Origin: Tengunoibacter tsumagoiensis
GTDB lineage: Bacteria; Chloroflexota; Ktedonobacteria; Ktedonobacterales; Ktedonobacteraceae
NCBI RefSeq assembly: GCF_003967535.1
Contig: NZ_BIFR01000001.1
Location: forward strand, 4,215,001-4,279,000
Direction: 5' to 3'
Length of the DNA: 64,000 nt
A program made the position numbers and the translations under genes. Shown here in pieces: positions 1 to 9,308 of the stretch (position 1 is the stretch's first letter; the number at the start of each line of letters is the position of its first letter). The notes beneath the pieces were generated by a model. The model saw nothing but the letters and a program-made list of their open reading frames with translations. It was not told the DNA's origin and did not search any database.

Positions 1-336
1 CTCCAACGCGTGCCAGGCACACTCAAGAAAGAAGCGCTGCTGTGGATCAGTCATGGCCGCTTCACGAGGCGTATAGCCAAAGAAATTGGCCGCAAAGAGA
101 TCAGTATTGTCCAGAACGGCACGCCGCCTGACATAATTTGCTTTGTGAAATACAGTTGGACTGACCCCGCTGGCAAGGAGATCTGCATCTGTAAGATCTC
201 GAATGCTCTCAATCCCATCGCGAATGTTCTGCCAGAACTGGTCAAGATCAGGTGCATCAGGAAACCGACCGGACATGCCAATGATTGCAATATCTGAACG
301 AGATGCGTTGTGCTCTGTATTGGTGTACTCTGTCAT
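1..336 (-). CDS. Type I polyketide synthase, N-terminal part (ketosynthase start), cut by window edge
   Basis: The 112 visible residues begin with a short leader followed by DIAIIGMSGRFPDAPDL, the classic N-terminus of a modular PKS ketosynthase, and continue through FFGYTPREAAMTDPQQRFF and the start of the WHALE block. The active-site Cys and all later domains lie beyond the left edge. The ATG (334-336) overlaps the TGA of the upstream C-PCP gene (333-335) as ATGA, with an AGGAG ribosome site inside that gene, so the two are translationally coupled. This makes the cluster a hybrid NRPS/PKS and implies that the peptidyl chain on the preceding carrier protein is handed to this KS. Which other PKS domains follow cannot be seen. 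Confidence 0.9.
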   Translation of the reverse strand, partial: MTEYTNTEHNASRSDIAIIGMSGRFPDAPDLDQFWQNIRDGIESIRDLTDADLLASGVSPTVFHKANYVRRRAVLDNTDLFAANFFGYTPREAAMTDPQQRFFLECAWHALE

Positions 337-2078
337 GAACGAGCTCCTCGCTGGGCACGTTGGGCCTGACGGCGGGCTCGCTGCTGGCTTAACGCTTCAT
401 CTCGTGCTCGCCCTCGTTCGCGCTGCTGTAATAAGGCGGGCACCTCCGGAAATCCATGAATCAGAAAGTGGGCCATTGTCTGAACGGTAGGAGAGCGGAA
501 CAGGTCGGTCAAGGCAATCTGCACATGTAAGAGATCCTGAAGTTGTCGCTGAACCTGGATCATCAAGAGTGAATAGCCACCCAGATCAAAGAAATTATCT
601 TGAACCTCCAACTCAGAGACCCCCAGCACCTGTTGCCAGATCTCGACCAGCATCTGCTCAAGGGTCCGTTGCAATGCGAGAGGGACTCCATTCTCCTCTG
701 GCTGCTCTGTACGCTCGATAGGGGGCTCGGGTTGTACGCTTGAGGATATCTGGACAAGAGCAGGCAATGCGGCAAGTTGAACGTCGGGCTGAGCCAGAAT
801 CTGTTCTAACACCAACTGCATATGGTCGGCCAGACGCTGAATAGTTGGTGCCTCAAATAGATCTGTACTATAGATAAAGGTCGCGCTAAAGTGCTCTGGC
901 GTGAGCTTCATGTTCATCGTCAGGTCAAACTTCGATGTATTATTATGCAGATCCAGCGTTTTTATGAGCAACCCCGGCAAACGAAGGGTCTCTTGATCAC
1001 TCTGCTGGAGCGAGAACGCAATCTGGAAACAGGGAGAGGCACCAGGAATGCGAATAGGGTGGATGGCCTTGACCAGTTCTTCAAAGGGAAGCTCTTGATG
1101 CGCATATGTCTCCAGGGTCGTATCCCGTACCTGCTTCAATAGTTGACGCCAGGAGAGCTCAGGCTCGATCTTCGTACGCAACGGCAGCATATTTGTGAAG
1201 AGCCCAATCTGACCCTGCACCTCCGCTAGAGTACGATTGGCCAGTGGGCTTCCAACAATCAGATCGGTCTGCTCAGTAGATCGGAAAAGGGTCGCCTGAA
1301 ATACTGCCAGAAGCGCCATAAATAGTGTGCATTGCTCAGATTGCGCTACGGCGATCAGACGTTCTGCCAGAAGATGCGGCAGTTCCAGGATATGAGTAGC
1401 TCCGTTCAGCGATGGTATCGATGGGCGAGGGTGATCCGAAGCCAGTGCGAGAAGTGGTGGAGCATCAGCCAGTGCTTGCTGCCAGTGATCGAGAAGCTTC
1501 TGACGAATGGGCCCCTGCAGACGCTCCCTCTGCCAGACGGCGAAATCAGCATAGTGGATCGGTAACGGTTGAAGAGTCTGAGGCTGCCCTTGATGGTAGG
1601 CTGTGTAGATCTCTGATAGTTCGCGGAGAAACACGTCCATGGACCAGCCATCGGAGATCAGGTGATGAAAGACACAGAGTAATTGATACTTCTCATCAGC
1701 AAGCTGCAAGAGCCAGACGCGGAGCAATGGGCCTGTAGCAAGGTCAAAGAGCCGCCGGGCCTCCTGAAGGGCAAACTGGTGCGCCGCAGCCAGAGGATCA
1801 GGTGTCTCTCTGAAGTCATGCTCCCCATACGGCAAAGGCAGGGACTCAGATACAATCTGAGCTACCTCTCCATCCTGGAACACAAAGGTGGTTCGTAAGC
1901 TCTCGTGGCGCTCAATGATGTCGCCCAGGGTACGAGCAAAGATCTCTTTATTCACAGGGCCGGTCAGGCTGAGCAGATACGGTATGTTATATGCGGCAGA
2001 TTCTGGAGTTATCTGAATCGCTAACCACATCCCTTCTTGAGAGAGGGAAAGTGGAAAAGAGAGAGTATCTTCAGTCAT
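333..2078 (-). CDS. NRPS module C-PCP without adenylation domain
   Basis: This 581-residue protein has a condensation domain (about 1-440) with the active-site motif HHLISDGW near residues 138-145, then a linker and a peptidyl carrier domain ending in DNFFDLGGYSLL, whose Ser is the phosphopantetheine site. No A domain lies between them, so the carrier must be charged in trans; the free-standing A enzyme at 9309-11075 in the same operon is the obvious candidate. The tail after the PCP is rich in Arg, Gln and Ala and may be a docking region. Its start shares one base with the stop of the preceding C-A-PCP gene (TGATG), and its stop overlaps the PKS start. Confidence 0.9.
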   Translation of the reverse strand: MTEDTLSFPLSLSQEGMWLAIQITPESAAYNIPYLLSLTGPVNKEIFARTLGDIIERHESLRTTFVFQDGEVAQIVSESLPLPYGEHDFRETPDPLAAAHQFALQEARRLFDLATGPLLRVWLLQLADEKYQLLCVFHHLISDGWSMDVFLRELSEIYTAYHQGQPQTLQPLPIHYADFAVWQRERLQGPIRQKLLDHWQQALADAPPLLALASDHPRPSIPSLNGATHILELPHLLAERLIAVAQSEQCTLFMALLAVFQATLFRSTEQTDLIVGSPLANRTLAEVQGQIGLFTNMLPLRTKIEPELSWRQLLKQVRDTTLETYAHQELPFEELVKAIHPIRIPGASPCFQIAFSLQQSDQETLRLPGLLIKTLDLHNNTSKFDLTMNMKLTPEHFSATFIYSTDLFEAPTIQRLADHMQLVLEQILAQPDVQLAALPALVQISSSVQPEPPIERTEQPEENGVPLALQRTLEQMLVEIWQQVLGVSELEVQDNFFDLGGYSLLMIQVQRQLQDLLHVQIALTDLFRSPTVQTMAHFLIHGFPEVPALLQQRERGRARDEALSQQRARRQAQRAQRGARS

Positions 2079-5000
2079 CAGCGTCTTTCATCCTTTTTCT
2101 GTGTACGATAGCGACTGCGATTCAGGGGTTGAATAGTCTCCCTTTCCTCCCCTGAGTGGGTCTGTCTGTGCTCTGTAATCAAAGCAGCCATCTGGGCAAT
2201 AGTTGGAGCATCAAAAAGACTGCGAATGGGCAGATGGACCTGAAATTTTTCATTCATGCTCACGATAGCCTGAGCCGCAAGCAATGAGTGTCCACCCAGA
2301 GTAAAGAAAGATTCATGGATATTTAGCGCCGTGTGACCAGCCGGGCGAGCCCGCCCAAGGATATGCAGCCAGATCTCCACCAATGCCAGTTCGATCGGTG
2401 TACGAGGTGCCTGCCCTTCAGCAACGGATGAAAAAACCATCGGTGGAGGAAGCGCTCGACGATCCACCTTGCCATTCAGTGTGAGAGGCAAAGCTTCAAG
2501 CACCATCAGACTTGTAGGCACCATCGAAGCAGGCAACTTCTGGCCGAGGAAGCGTCGTAGCTCTTCAGAAGTGAGCGTTTTCGCTGGAGCCGCCACAACA
2601 TAAGCCACCAGTATGGCACCCTGTCCGCCAGGAACGCTCGAGGAGCCCGTGGCCTCAGGAGCAGCGTTGACCTCATACAAAAGCGCCAGGGCGGTTGCTA
2701 CGTCTGGATGCTGCATCAAGGTCGCCTCAATCTCTCCCAACTCGATACGTTGGCCACGCAGCTTGATCTGCTGATCCCGTCGCCCTAAAAATTCAATCTG
2801 CCCATCGGATCGATAGCGGCCCAGGTCTCCGCTGCGATAGAGACGTGCTCCTGGTTGTGTGCTCCACGGATGCGGCACAAACCGTTCGGCGGTCAGGTCT
2901 GGACGGAACAGATACCCCCGCGCCAGACTCACTCCACCTATGAAGAGCTCCCCCACAGCCCCGATGGGCACTGGTTGACCAGAGTCATCCAACAGATAGG
3001 TCTCTGTATTATCAATCGGGCGGCCAATCGGCAGGGCCGGATCGGGCAAGGGATCAGGGAAGATCTGCGTCCAGGTCGCAACAACCGTCGTCTCTGTCAG
3101 ACCATAATGGTTGTATAGATCGAAGGGAGCGCCTGCCTGAGGTGTCCTTGTTAAGCGATCTCCACCCACCATAACGGCACGCAGACTGCTCTTCTGCAGC
3201 CATGGCTCTTGCAGCACAGCCTCCCCCAACGGCGTTGGGAGAAAGGTCAGGGTGATAGAGTGAGCACTATACCATGCAACCAGCGCACGCGGATTCAGTA
3301 CGGTCTCCTGATCAGGCAGATGAAGGCTCGCCCCTGCCGCCAGTGTCGGCCAGATCTCCCAGACGGAGGCATCAAAAGCAGGCGAGGCGAGATGCGTTGT
3401 GCAGTCACTCGCCTGTAAGGCATATGTGCGCTGATGCCAGGCGACCAGATTGGCCAGGCTGGCGTGCTGAATAGCGACTCCCTTTGGGCGACCGGTAGAG
3501 CCTGATGTATAGATCACGTAGGCCAGATTGGCAGAATCCAGCCGAACAGCGGGATTCTGCTCAGACCATGCCCCCAGCAGATCAGTGGTAAGGTCCAACG
3601 CAATCGTCTGAAAAGTCTGACCTGAAAAGAGAGGTAAGAGCTTGCTCGACGTGAGAAGGATCGTAACCTGAGCATCCTGTAATAAAGAGGTGAGCCGCTC
3701 TTCGGGAGCGTGAGGATCAAGAGGAACAAAGGCTCCTCCGGCCTTCAGCACCCCCAACTGCCCAACGATCAGTTCACAAGAGCGCTCCATACACAGACCT
3801 ACACGAGCCTCTGGTCCCACTCCTCGTGAACCAAGGAGATGAGCCAGCTGGTTAGCCTTGCGATTCAGTTGGGCATAGGTAAGCCGGTATGCTCCCATCT
3901 CGATTGCAAGGGCCTCGGGAGTCTGAGCAGCAATCGCCTCGATCCGCTGATGAATACAGGTCTCCGCATCATAAGGGGATGCGGTAGCATTCCACTCAAC
4001 CACCATCTGCTGCCGCTCCTCTGAGGTCAGTAAGGAGAGATCAGCCAGGAGCGCGTCTGGATTGGCAACCATCTGTGTCAGCAGATGACTGAAATGCCTG
4101 AGCAGACGTTCTATCATTGGTGCAGAAAAAACGCGTGGATCATAGACCAGCTTGGTGAGAATCTCTGGCTCAGCAAAACTATAGAGCGTCAGAGGATAAC
4201 TGGGCTTGCGGAGTATCGTCACACGGCGCGAGAGCCAATCTTCGTCCCGGGCACTTAAGACGCTCTGTAAGGTGCGATGCTCAAAGACAAACAGACTGGT
4301 AAACAATGGCGTTCCTGGTGGAACCTGACTCCATTGGTGTACCTCCATCAGTGGAGCAAATTGATGCTGGCGTAAAGAGCGATGAGAGGCGCGAATTGTC
4401 TGAAGCCAGGGGAGCACTGAGGCTGAGGGTTGAACATCGATACGCATCGGCAGCGTATTTAAAAAGAAGCCAACCATCTCCTCTGCTCCTGCGACGGTAT
4501 TATGTCTGCACGAGCGTATCTCTCCGAACAGAATATCTTCTCGACCACTATAACGCTGTAACAGTACAGCCCAGGCTCCCTGAAAAAGAGCATTCAGGGT
4601 TAACTCATGTGTGAGCGCAAACTGACGGAGCGCCTGACTCAGCTCCGGTGAAAGGATCAGATCGTGCTCGACATGGCTCATGCCAGCTGCCACGTCATAC
4701 GGTTGGCCAGCCCCATGCCTGCCGTCTTCCGGCAGGGGAACAGATGCCTCAAAGCCTGCAAGCCATTTTTGCCAGAACACGTTATCGGCAGCCTGATCCT
4801 GCTGCTGCCACCAGGAGGCGTAGTCGTGATAGGGGATAGCTGGCGGCAGAGTGCTTACAACGCCGGTCACGGCTGCGCGATAGGACGTAAAGACCTCGTC
4901 TAGCACAATCGGCAGAGAGCGCCCATCCAGGATGGCATGATGGAAGGTCAAGATGCACCAGTAAAGCTGAGCAGCACGTTTGATCAGGGCCACCCTCCAT

Positions 5001-5359
5001 AGCGGAGGAGTCCAGGGGATGAATGCACGCTGACGATCCTGGCGCAGGTAGCCTTCCAGGCGCTCCTGACACTCTGCATCAGTACCATCCGACCAATCTT
5101 CTTCAGTAAACGAAACGGTCACATCCGGAAAGATCTCTTGCATCGGTTGAGCCGTCTCTTCCCAACGAAAGGCGGTTCGCAACGTCTCATGTCTGGCACT
5201 AATCAACTGCCAGGCGTGCAGGAAGTGCTGCGCCTGTATAGCTTCTGGGAGGTCACAGATCACCTGGATCACATCCACACCTGGCTCATGAGAAACAAGG
5301 CTATTAAAGAGCAGGCCATTCTGTAAAGGGGTGCTCAGATAGGTTGCTGTCTTCTGCAT
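2078..5359 (-). CDS. NRPS module C-A-PCP (Leu-like adenylation code)
   Basis: The 1093 residues comprise a condensation domain (1 to about 440, HHAILDG at 140-146), an adenylation domain (about 470-970: YTSGSTGRPKG, YNHYGLTETT, LYRSGDLGR, LTLNGKVDRRALP) and a carrier domain with FFTLGGHSLLAAQ near the C-terminus. Reading the specificity positions against GrsA by eye gives approximately D-A-W-F-M-G-H-V-V-K, which resembles the leucine code DAWFLGNVVK; this assignment is tentative. The usual YGPTE is YGLTE here. There is no epimerase or thioesterase. It sits 18 bp downstream of the LanB-like gene and overlaps the C-PCP gene by one base, so all are in one leftward operon. Confidence 0.92.
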   Translation of the reverse strand: MQKTATYLSTPLQNGLLFNSLVSHEPGVDVIQVICDLPEAIQAQHFLHAWQLISARHETLRTAFRWEETAQPMQEIFPDVTVSFTEEDWSDGTDAECQERLEGYLRQDRQRAFIPWTPPLWRVALIKRAAQLYWCILTFHHAILDGRSLPIVLDEVFTSYRAAVTGVVSTLPPAIPYHDYASWWQQQDQAADNVFWQKWLAGFEASVPLPEDGRHGAGQPYDVAAGMSHVEHDLILSPELSQALRQFALTHELTLNALFQGAWAVLLQRYSGREDILFGEIRSCRHNTVAGAEEMVGFFLNTLPMRIDVQPSASVLPWLQTIRASHRSLRQHQFAPLMEVHQWSQVPPGTPLFTSLFVFEHRTLQSVLSARDEDWLSRRVTILRKPSYPLTLYSFAEPEILTKLVYDPRVFSAPMIERLLRHFSHLLTQMVANPDALLADLSLLTSEERQQMVVEWNATASPYDAETCIHQRIEAIAAQTPEALAIEMGAYRLTYAQLNRKANQLAHLLGSRGVGPEARVGLCMERSCELIVGQLGVLKAGGAFVPLDPHAPEERLTSLLQDAQVTILLTSSKLLPLFSGQTFQTIALDLTTDLLGAWSEQNPAVRLDSANLAYVIYTSGSTGRPKGVAIQHASLANLVAWHQRTYALQASDCTTHLASPAFDASVWEIWPTLAAGASLHLPDQETVLNPRALVAWYSAHSITLTFLPTPLGEAVLQEPWLQKSSLRAVMVGGDRLTRTPQAGAPFDLYNHYGLTETTVVATWTQIFPDPLPDPALPIGRPIDNTETYLLDDSGQPVPIGAVGELFIGGVSLARGYLFRPDLTAERFVPHPWSTQPGARLYRSGDLGRYRSDGQIEFLGRRDQQIKLRGQRIELGEIEATLMQHPDVATALALLYEVNAAPEATGSSSVPGGQGAILVAYVVAAPAKTLTSEELRRFLGQKLPASMVPTSLMVLEALPLTLNGKVDRRALPPPMVFSSVAEGQAPRTPIELALVEIWLHILGRARPAGHTALNIHESFFTLGGHSLLAAQAIVSMNEKFQVHLPIRSLFDAPTIAQMAALITEHRQTHSGEERETIQPLNRSRYRTQKKDERR

Positions 5360-5377
5360 GAATGTCTGCTACCTTTC

Positions 5378-7768
5378 TCAACAGACGTGTTGATCGACCG
5401 CTACAAAACGCAGTTCGCTCGTGTATGGTTGTTGTTGTTGATCTATCAACCAGGTTTCATGCAGATCTGGGAGCATCTCACTGACTGTAATGGTCTCCTT
5501 GCTATCGGCGGCCCGGCGCACTGCATGGGCAAAGATATCGACAGAGACAAGGCTCTCAAAATCAACATAGAATGGCTTGGTTTCGCCAGGGGTCTTCAAA
5601 AAGAGATGACGTGGGAGCTGATGAGTGTGCAGCCAGCGGCGAGCGGCCAGAAAACGCTCAGATTCAGAAGAGAGGGCCGCGAACGCGATCTCCTCAGCTG
5701 CAAAACACCAGGTTTCACGCAGGACCACAAGGCGATCAAAGCTGATCCGCGGTGTATGCATGGCCTGCGGTAACAGAGAGAAATGCTGCAATATCTGTAG
5801 CATAATCAAGTCACCTAAGAGCTCAATGAGCGTCCAATGGTGCGCACGATCACGCGTGTACACGACAAGACCAGTATCCGACCGTTCAATCTCCAGGAGA
5901 CCAATAGGTAAGGCCTGCTCCACTGGAACCTCGCATGAATCCCCAGCAAAGATCAGCCGCCAATCCTTAGAGCGCACAAAGCCATTCCCCATCCGCGCGC
6001 TGATGCCTCTCGCCTCTCTTGAGAAGATGGGCAAAACCAGCGACTGAGGACAGTCCACTTCGATGGCACGATAGAGCTCATCGGCTGCCGGATGCTGCTC
6101 AATCAATGTCGCAATACGCTGAGTATTCCCGGCTGGATGAAGCTCGCCCAGGATATAGGAATACTCTCCCTGACGCAATCGTTCAAGAGAGGGAGCAGCA
6201 ATCATAATGTCAGGGCTATGGTACTGGGCCGCACGCCAGCCTGGTCCGGGAGCGGCAAAGGTCTCTAAGACAGACTGCCGCAGTTCCGCCACCTGGTAGC
6301 TCATATGACGCTGCTCCAATGAGGGTTTCAGCAGTTCCTGCCAGCGCTGTTGAAAGCGGTGACACAATGTTTTGAGGAGCGGATGCTTGCGATCAAATAA
6401 AAGTGCGTTGGCATAGGGCCAGAAATCACCAAATGCGATCCGGGTAGACTGCTTCTGGGTAGTGAGCTCCTCATAGATCGTTTGAAAGGCATCCTGATAA
6501 AGAGTCGAAGCCTCATACGTAAACCAGCGAGCTGAGGTGAGAAGGAGAGAGAGCGGTGCTCCTAACGTACTGGCAAGTTCCGGGCCCAGCTTTACGTCCA
6601 CGTCTCGTTGGCAATCTTCGTAGACCAGCGTGCGACCAGCATACATCGAGCCTGCAAGCCGTGTCGCATCCCGACCAGTCAGACGGCTAAAGGTCTCCTC
6701 AAGATTGGTCATTGCCCGGTCGAGACGCTCAACATCACCTCTGGCCTCTACCAGCTCATCTCTCTTTTTCTCTAACTCGTCCAACGCCTCGAGGGCTGAC
6801 GTACGTAGACTGCTCTCTCCAATCGACGCCAGCCGCGAGCGCAAACGCTGCTCTGGATGCAGACCCTCAACTGAAATTTCCAGGGTCCAGGCGATATAAT
6901 GCTTGCTCCGAAGATGACGTAAGATGGCATAGACATCGGCCTCACTCATCGCTCCTGGAACGGCCCGATGCACGATATTCTGAGCAATCTGCTGAGCTGA
7001 GCTCACACCATCACAGGCAGCCAGGACTACTGCCTGCGCGGGCTCCAATTCGATTGCTGACGCCAGAGCTCGATGCAGCTTCGTCCCGACAAGCCATAAA
7101 TGCGGAAAGAGCCGCGGGACCAGCCAGGGCTCAAACGCTTGATCCCTGGCCAGGTGTTCTGCCAGAGCATCAATACACCAGCCCTCAAAATACGTCGTGC
7201 GTTTCGCCAGCAATGTGGGCCCTGGCTGCACTGTCAGCGCAGGGCCATCATCCATGCAACGCGCCCAGCCCGCTGGACCAAAGAAGCTAATGGTATCGTT
7301 TTTTGTACAGTAACGCTGGATATAGCGTGTAACTAAGGCCTCTTTCTTCCGATACTTTCCCGAGCGCGCCATCTGCTCCGGTGGCACAGCCAGCAGAACA
7401 TCGACTCCTGAGTGCAATACCTGACGATTCTGCCAGATGAGCGCTTCCCGAAAAGCCGGAGCGCGACCAATGTCATGTAAGGCCCGAAGAGTCTGCATCC
7501 TTGCCTCTTGATGAACCTTCTCAAACGTTGTCCGGCTGGCCGCCAGTTCATCTGCTGTGATCTGCGGCTGACGCTCTAAGGAAAGATATTCCTCTGCCGC
7601 TTCCACACAGGTTGAAGCTACAAGCGGACGAAGAATAGCATGTGAGAAACCAGCACTACGCAGTGCAACCCAGCGCCAGATAGCCCATTCACCACCATCC
7701 AGGAGCATCAAGTGCGGCGGTAGCGCAGCGAGATCCCTGGCATCTGTCTGTCTATTGCCATCTTGCAT
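5378..7768 (-). CDS. LanB-type lantibiotic dehydratase N-terminal (glutamylation) domain protein
   Basis: The 796-residue protein resembles the N-terminal domain of class I lanthipeptide dehydratases, which use glutamyl-tRNA to glutamylate Ser/Thr, or of the small tRNA-dependent LanB-like ligases. Visible marks are a basic stretch followed by NDTISFFGPAGWA (about residue 160) where LanB proteins have an Arg-rich TPFG-type motif, and the C-terminal block with LPRHLFLKTPGETKPFYVDF, then EMLPDLHETWL and an ending like YTSELRFVAV. The separate approximately 300-residue elimination (SpaB C-terminal) domain of full LanB is absent, as in split thiopeptide enzymes. Its location inside an NRPS/PKS operon is odd; a carrier-bound seryl group or a small peptide are both possible substrates. 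The family call is fairly sure; the reaction is not. Confidence 0.75.
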   Translation of the reverse strand: MQDGNRQTDARDLAALPPHLMLLDGGEWAIWRWVALRSAGFSHAILRPLVASTCVEAAEEYLSLERQPQITADELAASRTTFEKVHQEARMQTLRALHDIGRAPAFREALIWQNRQVLHSGVDVLLAVPPEQMARSGKYRKKEALVTRYIQRYCTKNDTISFFGPAGWARCMDDGPALTVQPGPTLLAKRTTYFEGWCIDALAEHLARDQAFEPWLVPRLFPHLWLVGTKLHRALASAIELEPAQAVVLAACDGVSSAQQIAQNIVHRAVPGAMSEADVYAILRHLRSKHYIAWTLEISVEGLHPEQRLRSRLASIGESSLRTSALEALDELEKKRDELVEARGDVERLDRAMTNLEETFSRLTGRDATRLAGSMYAGRTLVYEDCQRDVDVKLGPELASTLGAPLSLLLTSARWFTYEASTLYQDAFQTIYEELTTQKQSTRIAFGDFWPYANALLFDRKHPLLKTLCHRFQQRWQELLKPSLEQRHMSYQVAELRQSVLETFAAPGPGWRAAQYHSPDIMIAAPSLERLRQGEYSYILGELHPAGNTQRIATLIEQHPAADELYRAIEVDCPQSLVLPIFSREARGISARMGNGFVRSKDWRLIFAGDSCEVPVEQALPIGLLEIERSDTGLVVYTRDRAHHWTLIELLGDLIMLQILQHFSLLPQAMHTPRISFDRLVVLRETWCFAAEEIAFAALSSESERFLAARRWLHTHQLPRHLFLKTPGETKPFYVDFESLVSVDIFAHAVRRAADSKETITVSEMLPDLHETWLIDQQQQPYTSELRFVAVDQHVC

Positions 7769-7834
7769 CGTATTTATTCTTTCTCTGCTCTCTTGTCTTC
7801 ATCTCCCACTTCTCTGAGCACAGCACCAATCCGA

Positions 7835-9166
7835 TCAGGCTTTGGTCGCAGCTGGCAGCTCTTGCTCTACGCCTGGAGCAGGGATATCTTGTTCCAGGTT
7901 GCGCACACGTGGGCTAAGGTAGCCGACGATGCCACCAATAATGGGCAACAGGCCGATGAGGAGCAAAATGAAGGCCATACCACGTCCAGATCCAACACCA
8001 ATCACGCTCCCAAGGCTGTCAGCAAGGGCTCCATGCGCGCTCAGCAGTGGCTCGAAGACGTGATCAGCCAGTGGACCAGCGGTAAGATAGGCCAGTGGAA
8101 CAGTTGACCACCCAAGGAGCCGCAGTGAAGAGAAGGCTCGCCCCTGGAGCTCTCCTGGCACTTTCGTCTGCCAGATCGTCATATTGGACCCATTCACAAT
8201 CGGAATACAGAAACAGAGCAGGAAATTTGCAATTGCGATAGTAATCACAGAGGCATGGATACCTACCAGAGAGACAAAGATGCCAAAGAGAATACCAAAG
8301 GCCAGCACACCATGAATGCGTGGCTTCGGACCTCCCCAGATGGTCATGAGAATCGATCCACCGAGCAAACCTGCCCCACCGACAGCCGAGACCAGCCCGA
8401 GCGCCTGCGTATCGGCAAAGCTGAGAACGATAGGGGTAATCAACGCGCTGCAATATGAGACGCTAATGTTGGCAACCCCAAAGAAGGCAAGCAAACCCAG
8501 TAGACCTGGCTTCGCAGTGATGTAACTGAGACCAGCCATGGCATCCTTTACAATCGGCTGACGCTTTTTGCCCGTAGCCTCCGGCTGAGGAATAGCAATG
8601 AACAGGAGCGTTCCGACCGCCACCAGAAAGGTAATGCCATCAATCAGAGCAATACCCGATAAATGAATCGTTACGACAAGCACACCTGCTAAGAGTGGGG
8701 CGAGGGTCTGGGAGATGGAGTTCGCAAACTGTACCATGCCATTGGCACGCCCTAACTGCTCTTTAGGCACCAGCATCGGAACAGAGGCGGCATAGGGTGG
8801 AAACAGGGTGGCGTTGCAGATAGCAAAGAGGATCGAGATGAGATAGATCAGCCAGACCTGGAGAGCATTGGTCTGGACCAGCAGGATAAGCAGGCCCGTT
8901 GTCAGCACGCCCCCAATATTGCTTGCAATCATAATGTTACGCCGGTTGTAACGATCTGCTATCACCCCTGAGAGAGGAGTAATCACAATCTGCGGGAGAA
9001 ACACAAACAAATAGAGTAGTGCAAATTGTGTTACTGAGTGCGTCTGTTCATAGAGATAAACACCCAATGCAAACCCACTCATCCCAGATCCTAGTAACGA
9101 GATCATCTGCCCAACCCAGATTGTCACAAAGACAGCCGGGCGGTATGTATTTTCGGTCTGCTCCAC
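7835..9166 (-). CDS. MFS exporter (MFS_3 / EntS-like)
   Basis: This 443-residue polytopic membrane protein has about 12 predicted helices. Between helices 2 and 3 it carries the motif GVIADRYNRRN, typical of major facilitator drug and siderophore exporters of the EntS/macrolide-efflux type, and the N-terminal segment FVTIWVGQMISLLGSGMSGF is characteristic of the same group. It starts at a GTG preceded by GAGGAGA. It lies between the free-standing A enzyme and the LanB-like gene in the biosynthetic operon and is the natural candidate for export of, or self-protection from, the cluster product. A short hydrophilic tail follows the last helix. Confidence 0.88.
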   Translation of the reverse strand: MEQTENTYRPAVFVTIWVGQMISLLGSGMSGFALGVYLYEQTHSVTQFALLYLFVFLPQIVITPLSGVIADRYNRRNIMIASNIGGVLTTGLLILLVQTNALQVWLIYLISILFAICNATLFPPYAASVPMLVPKEQLGRANGMVQFANSISQTLAPLLAGVLVVTIHLSGIALIDGITFLVAVGTLLFIAIPQPEATGKKRQPIVKDAMAGLSYITAKPGLLGLLAFFGVANISVSYCSALITPIVLSFADTQALGLVSAVGGAGLLGGSILMTIWGGPKPRIHGVLAFGILFGIFVSLVGIHASVITIAIANFLLCFCIPIVNGSNMTIWQTKVPGELQGRAFSSLRLLGWSTVPLAYLTAGPLADHVFEPLLSAHGALADSLGSVIGVGSGRGMAFILLLIGLLPIIGGIVGYLSPRVRNLEQDIPAPGVEQELPAATKA

Positions 9167-9308
9167 AAAATATCTCCTCAGGGGGTAGTACTGTTCAATC
9201 TTTGTGCAAGATGAACATTGGATAAATAAGTACTATTTGAATAAATAATGCATACTCTGTCCGGGCCCGCTGTGACTGATCAGGGTACTCCCATCTGCAA
9301 CCACATCT

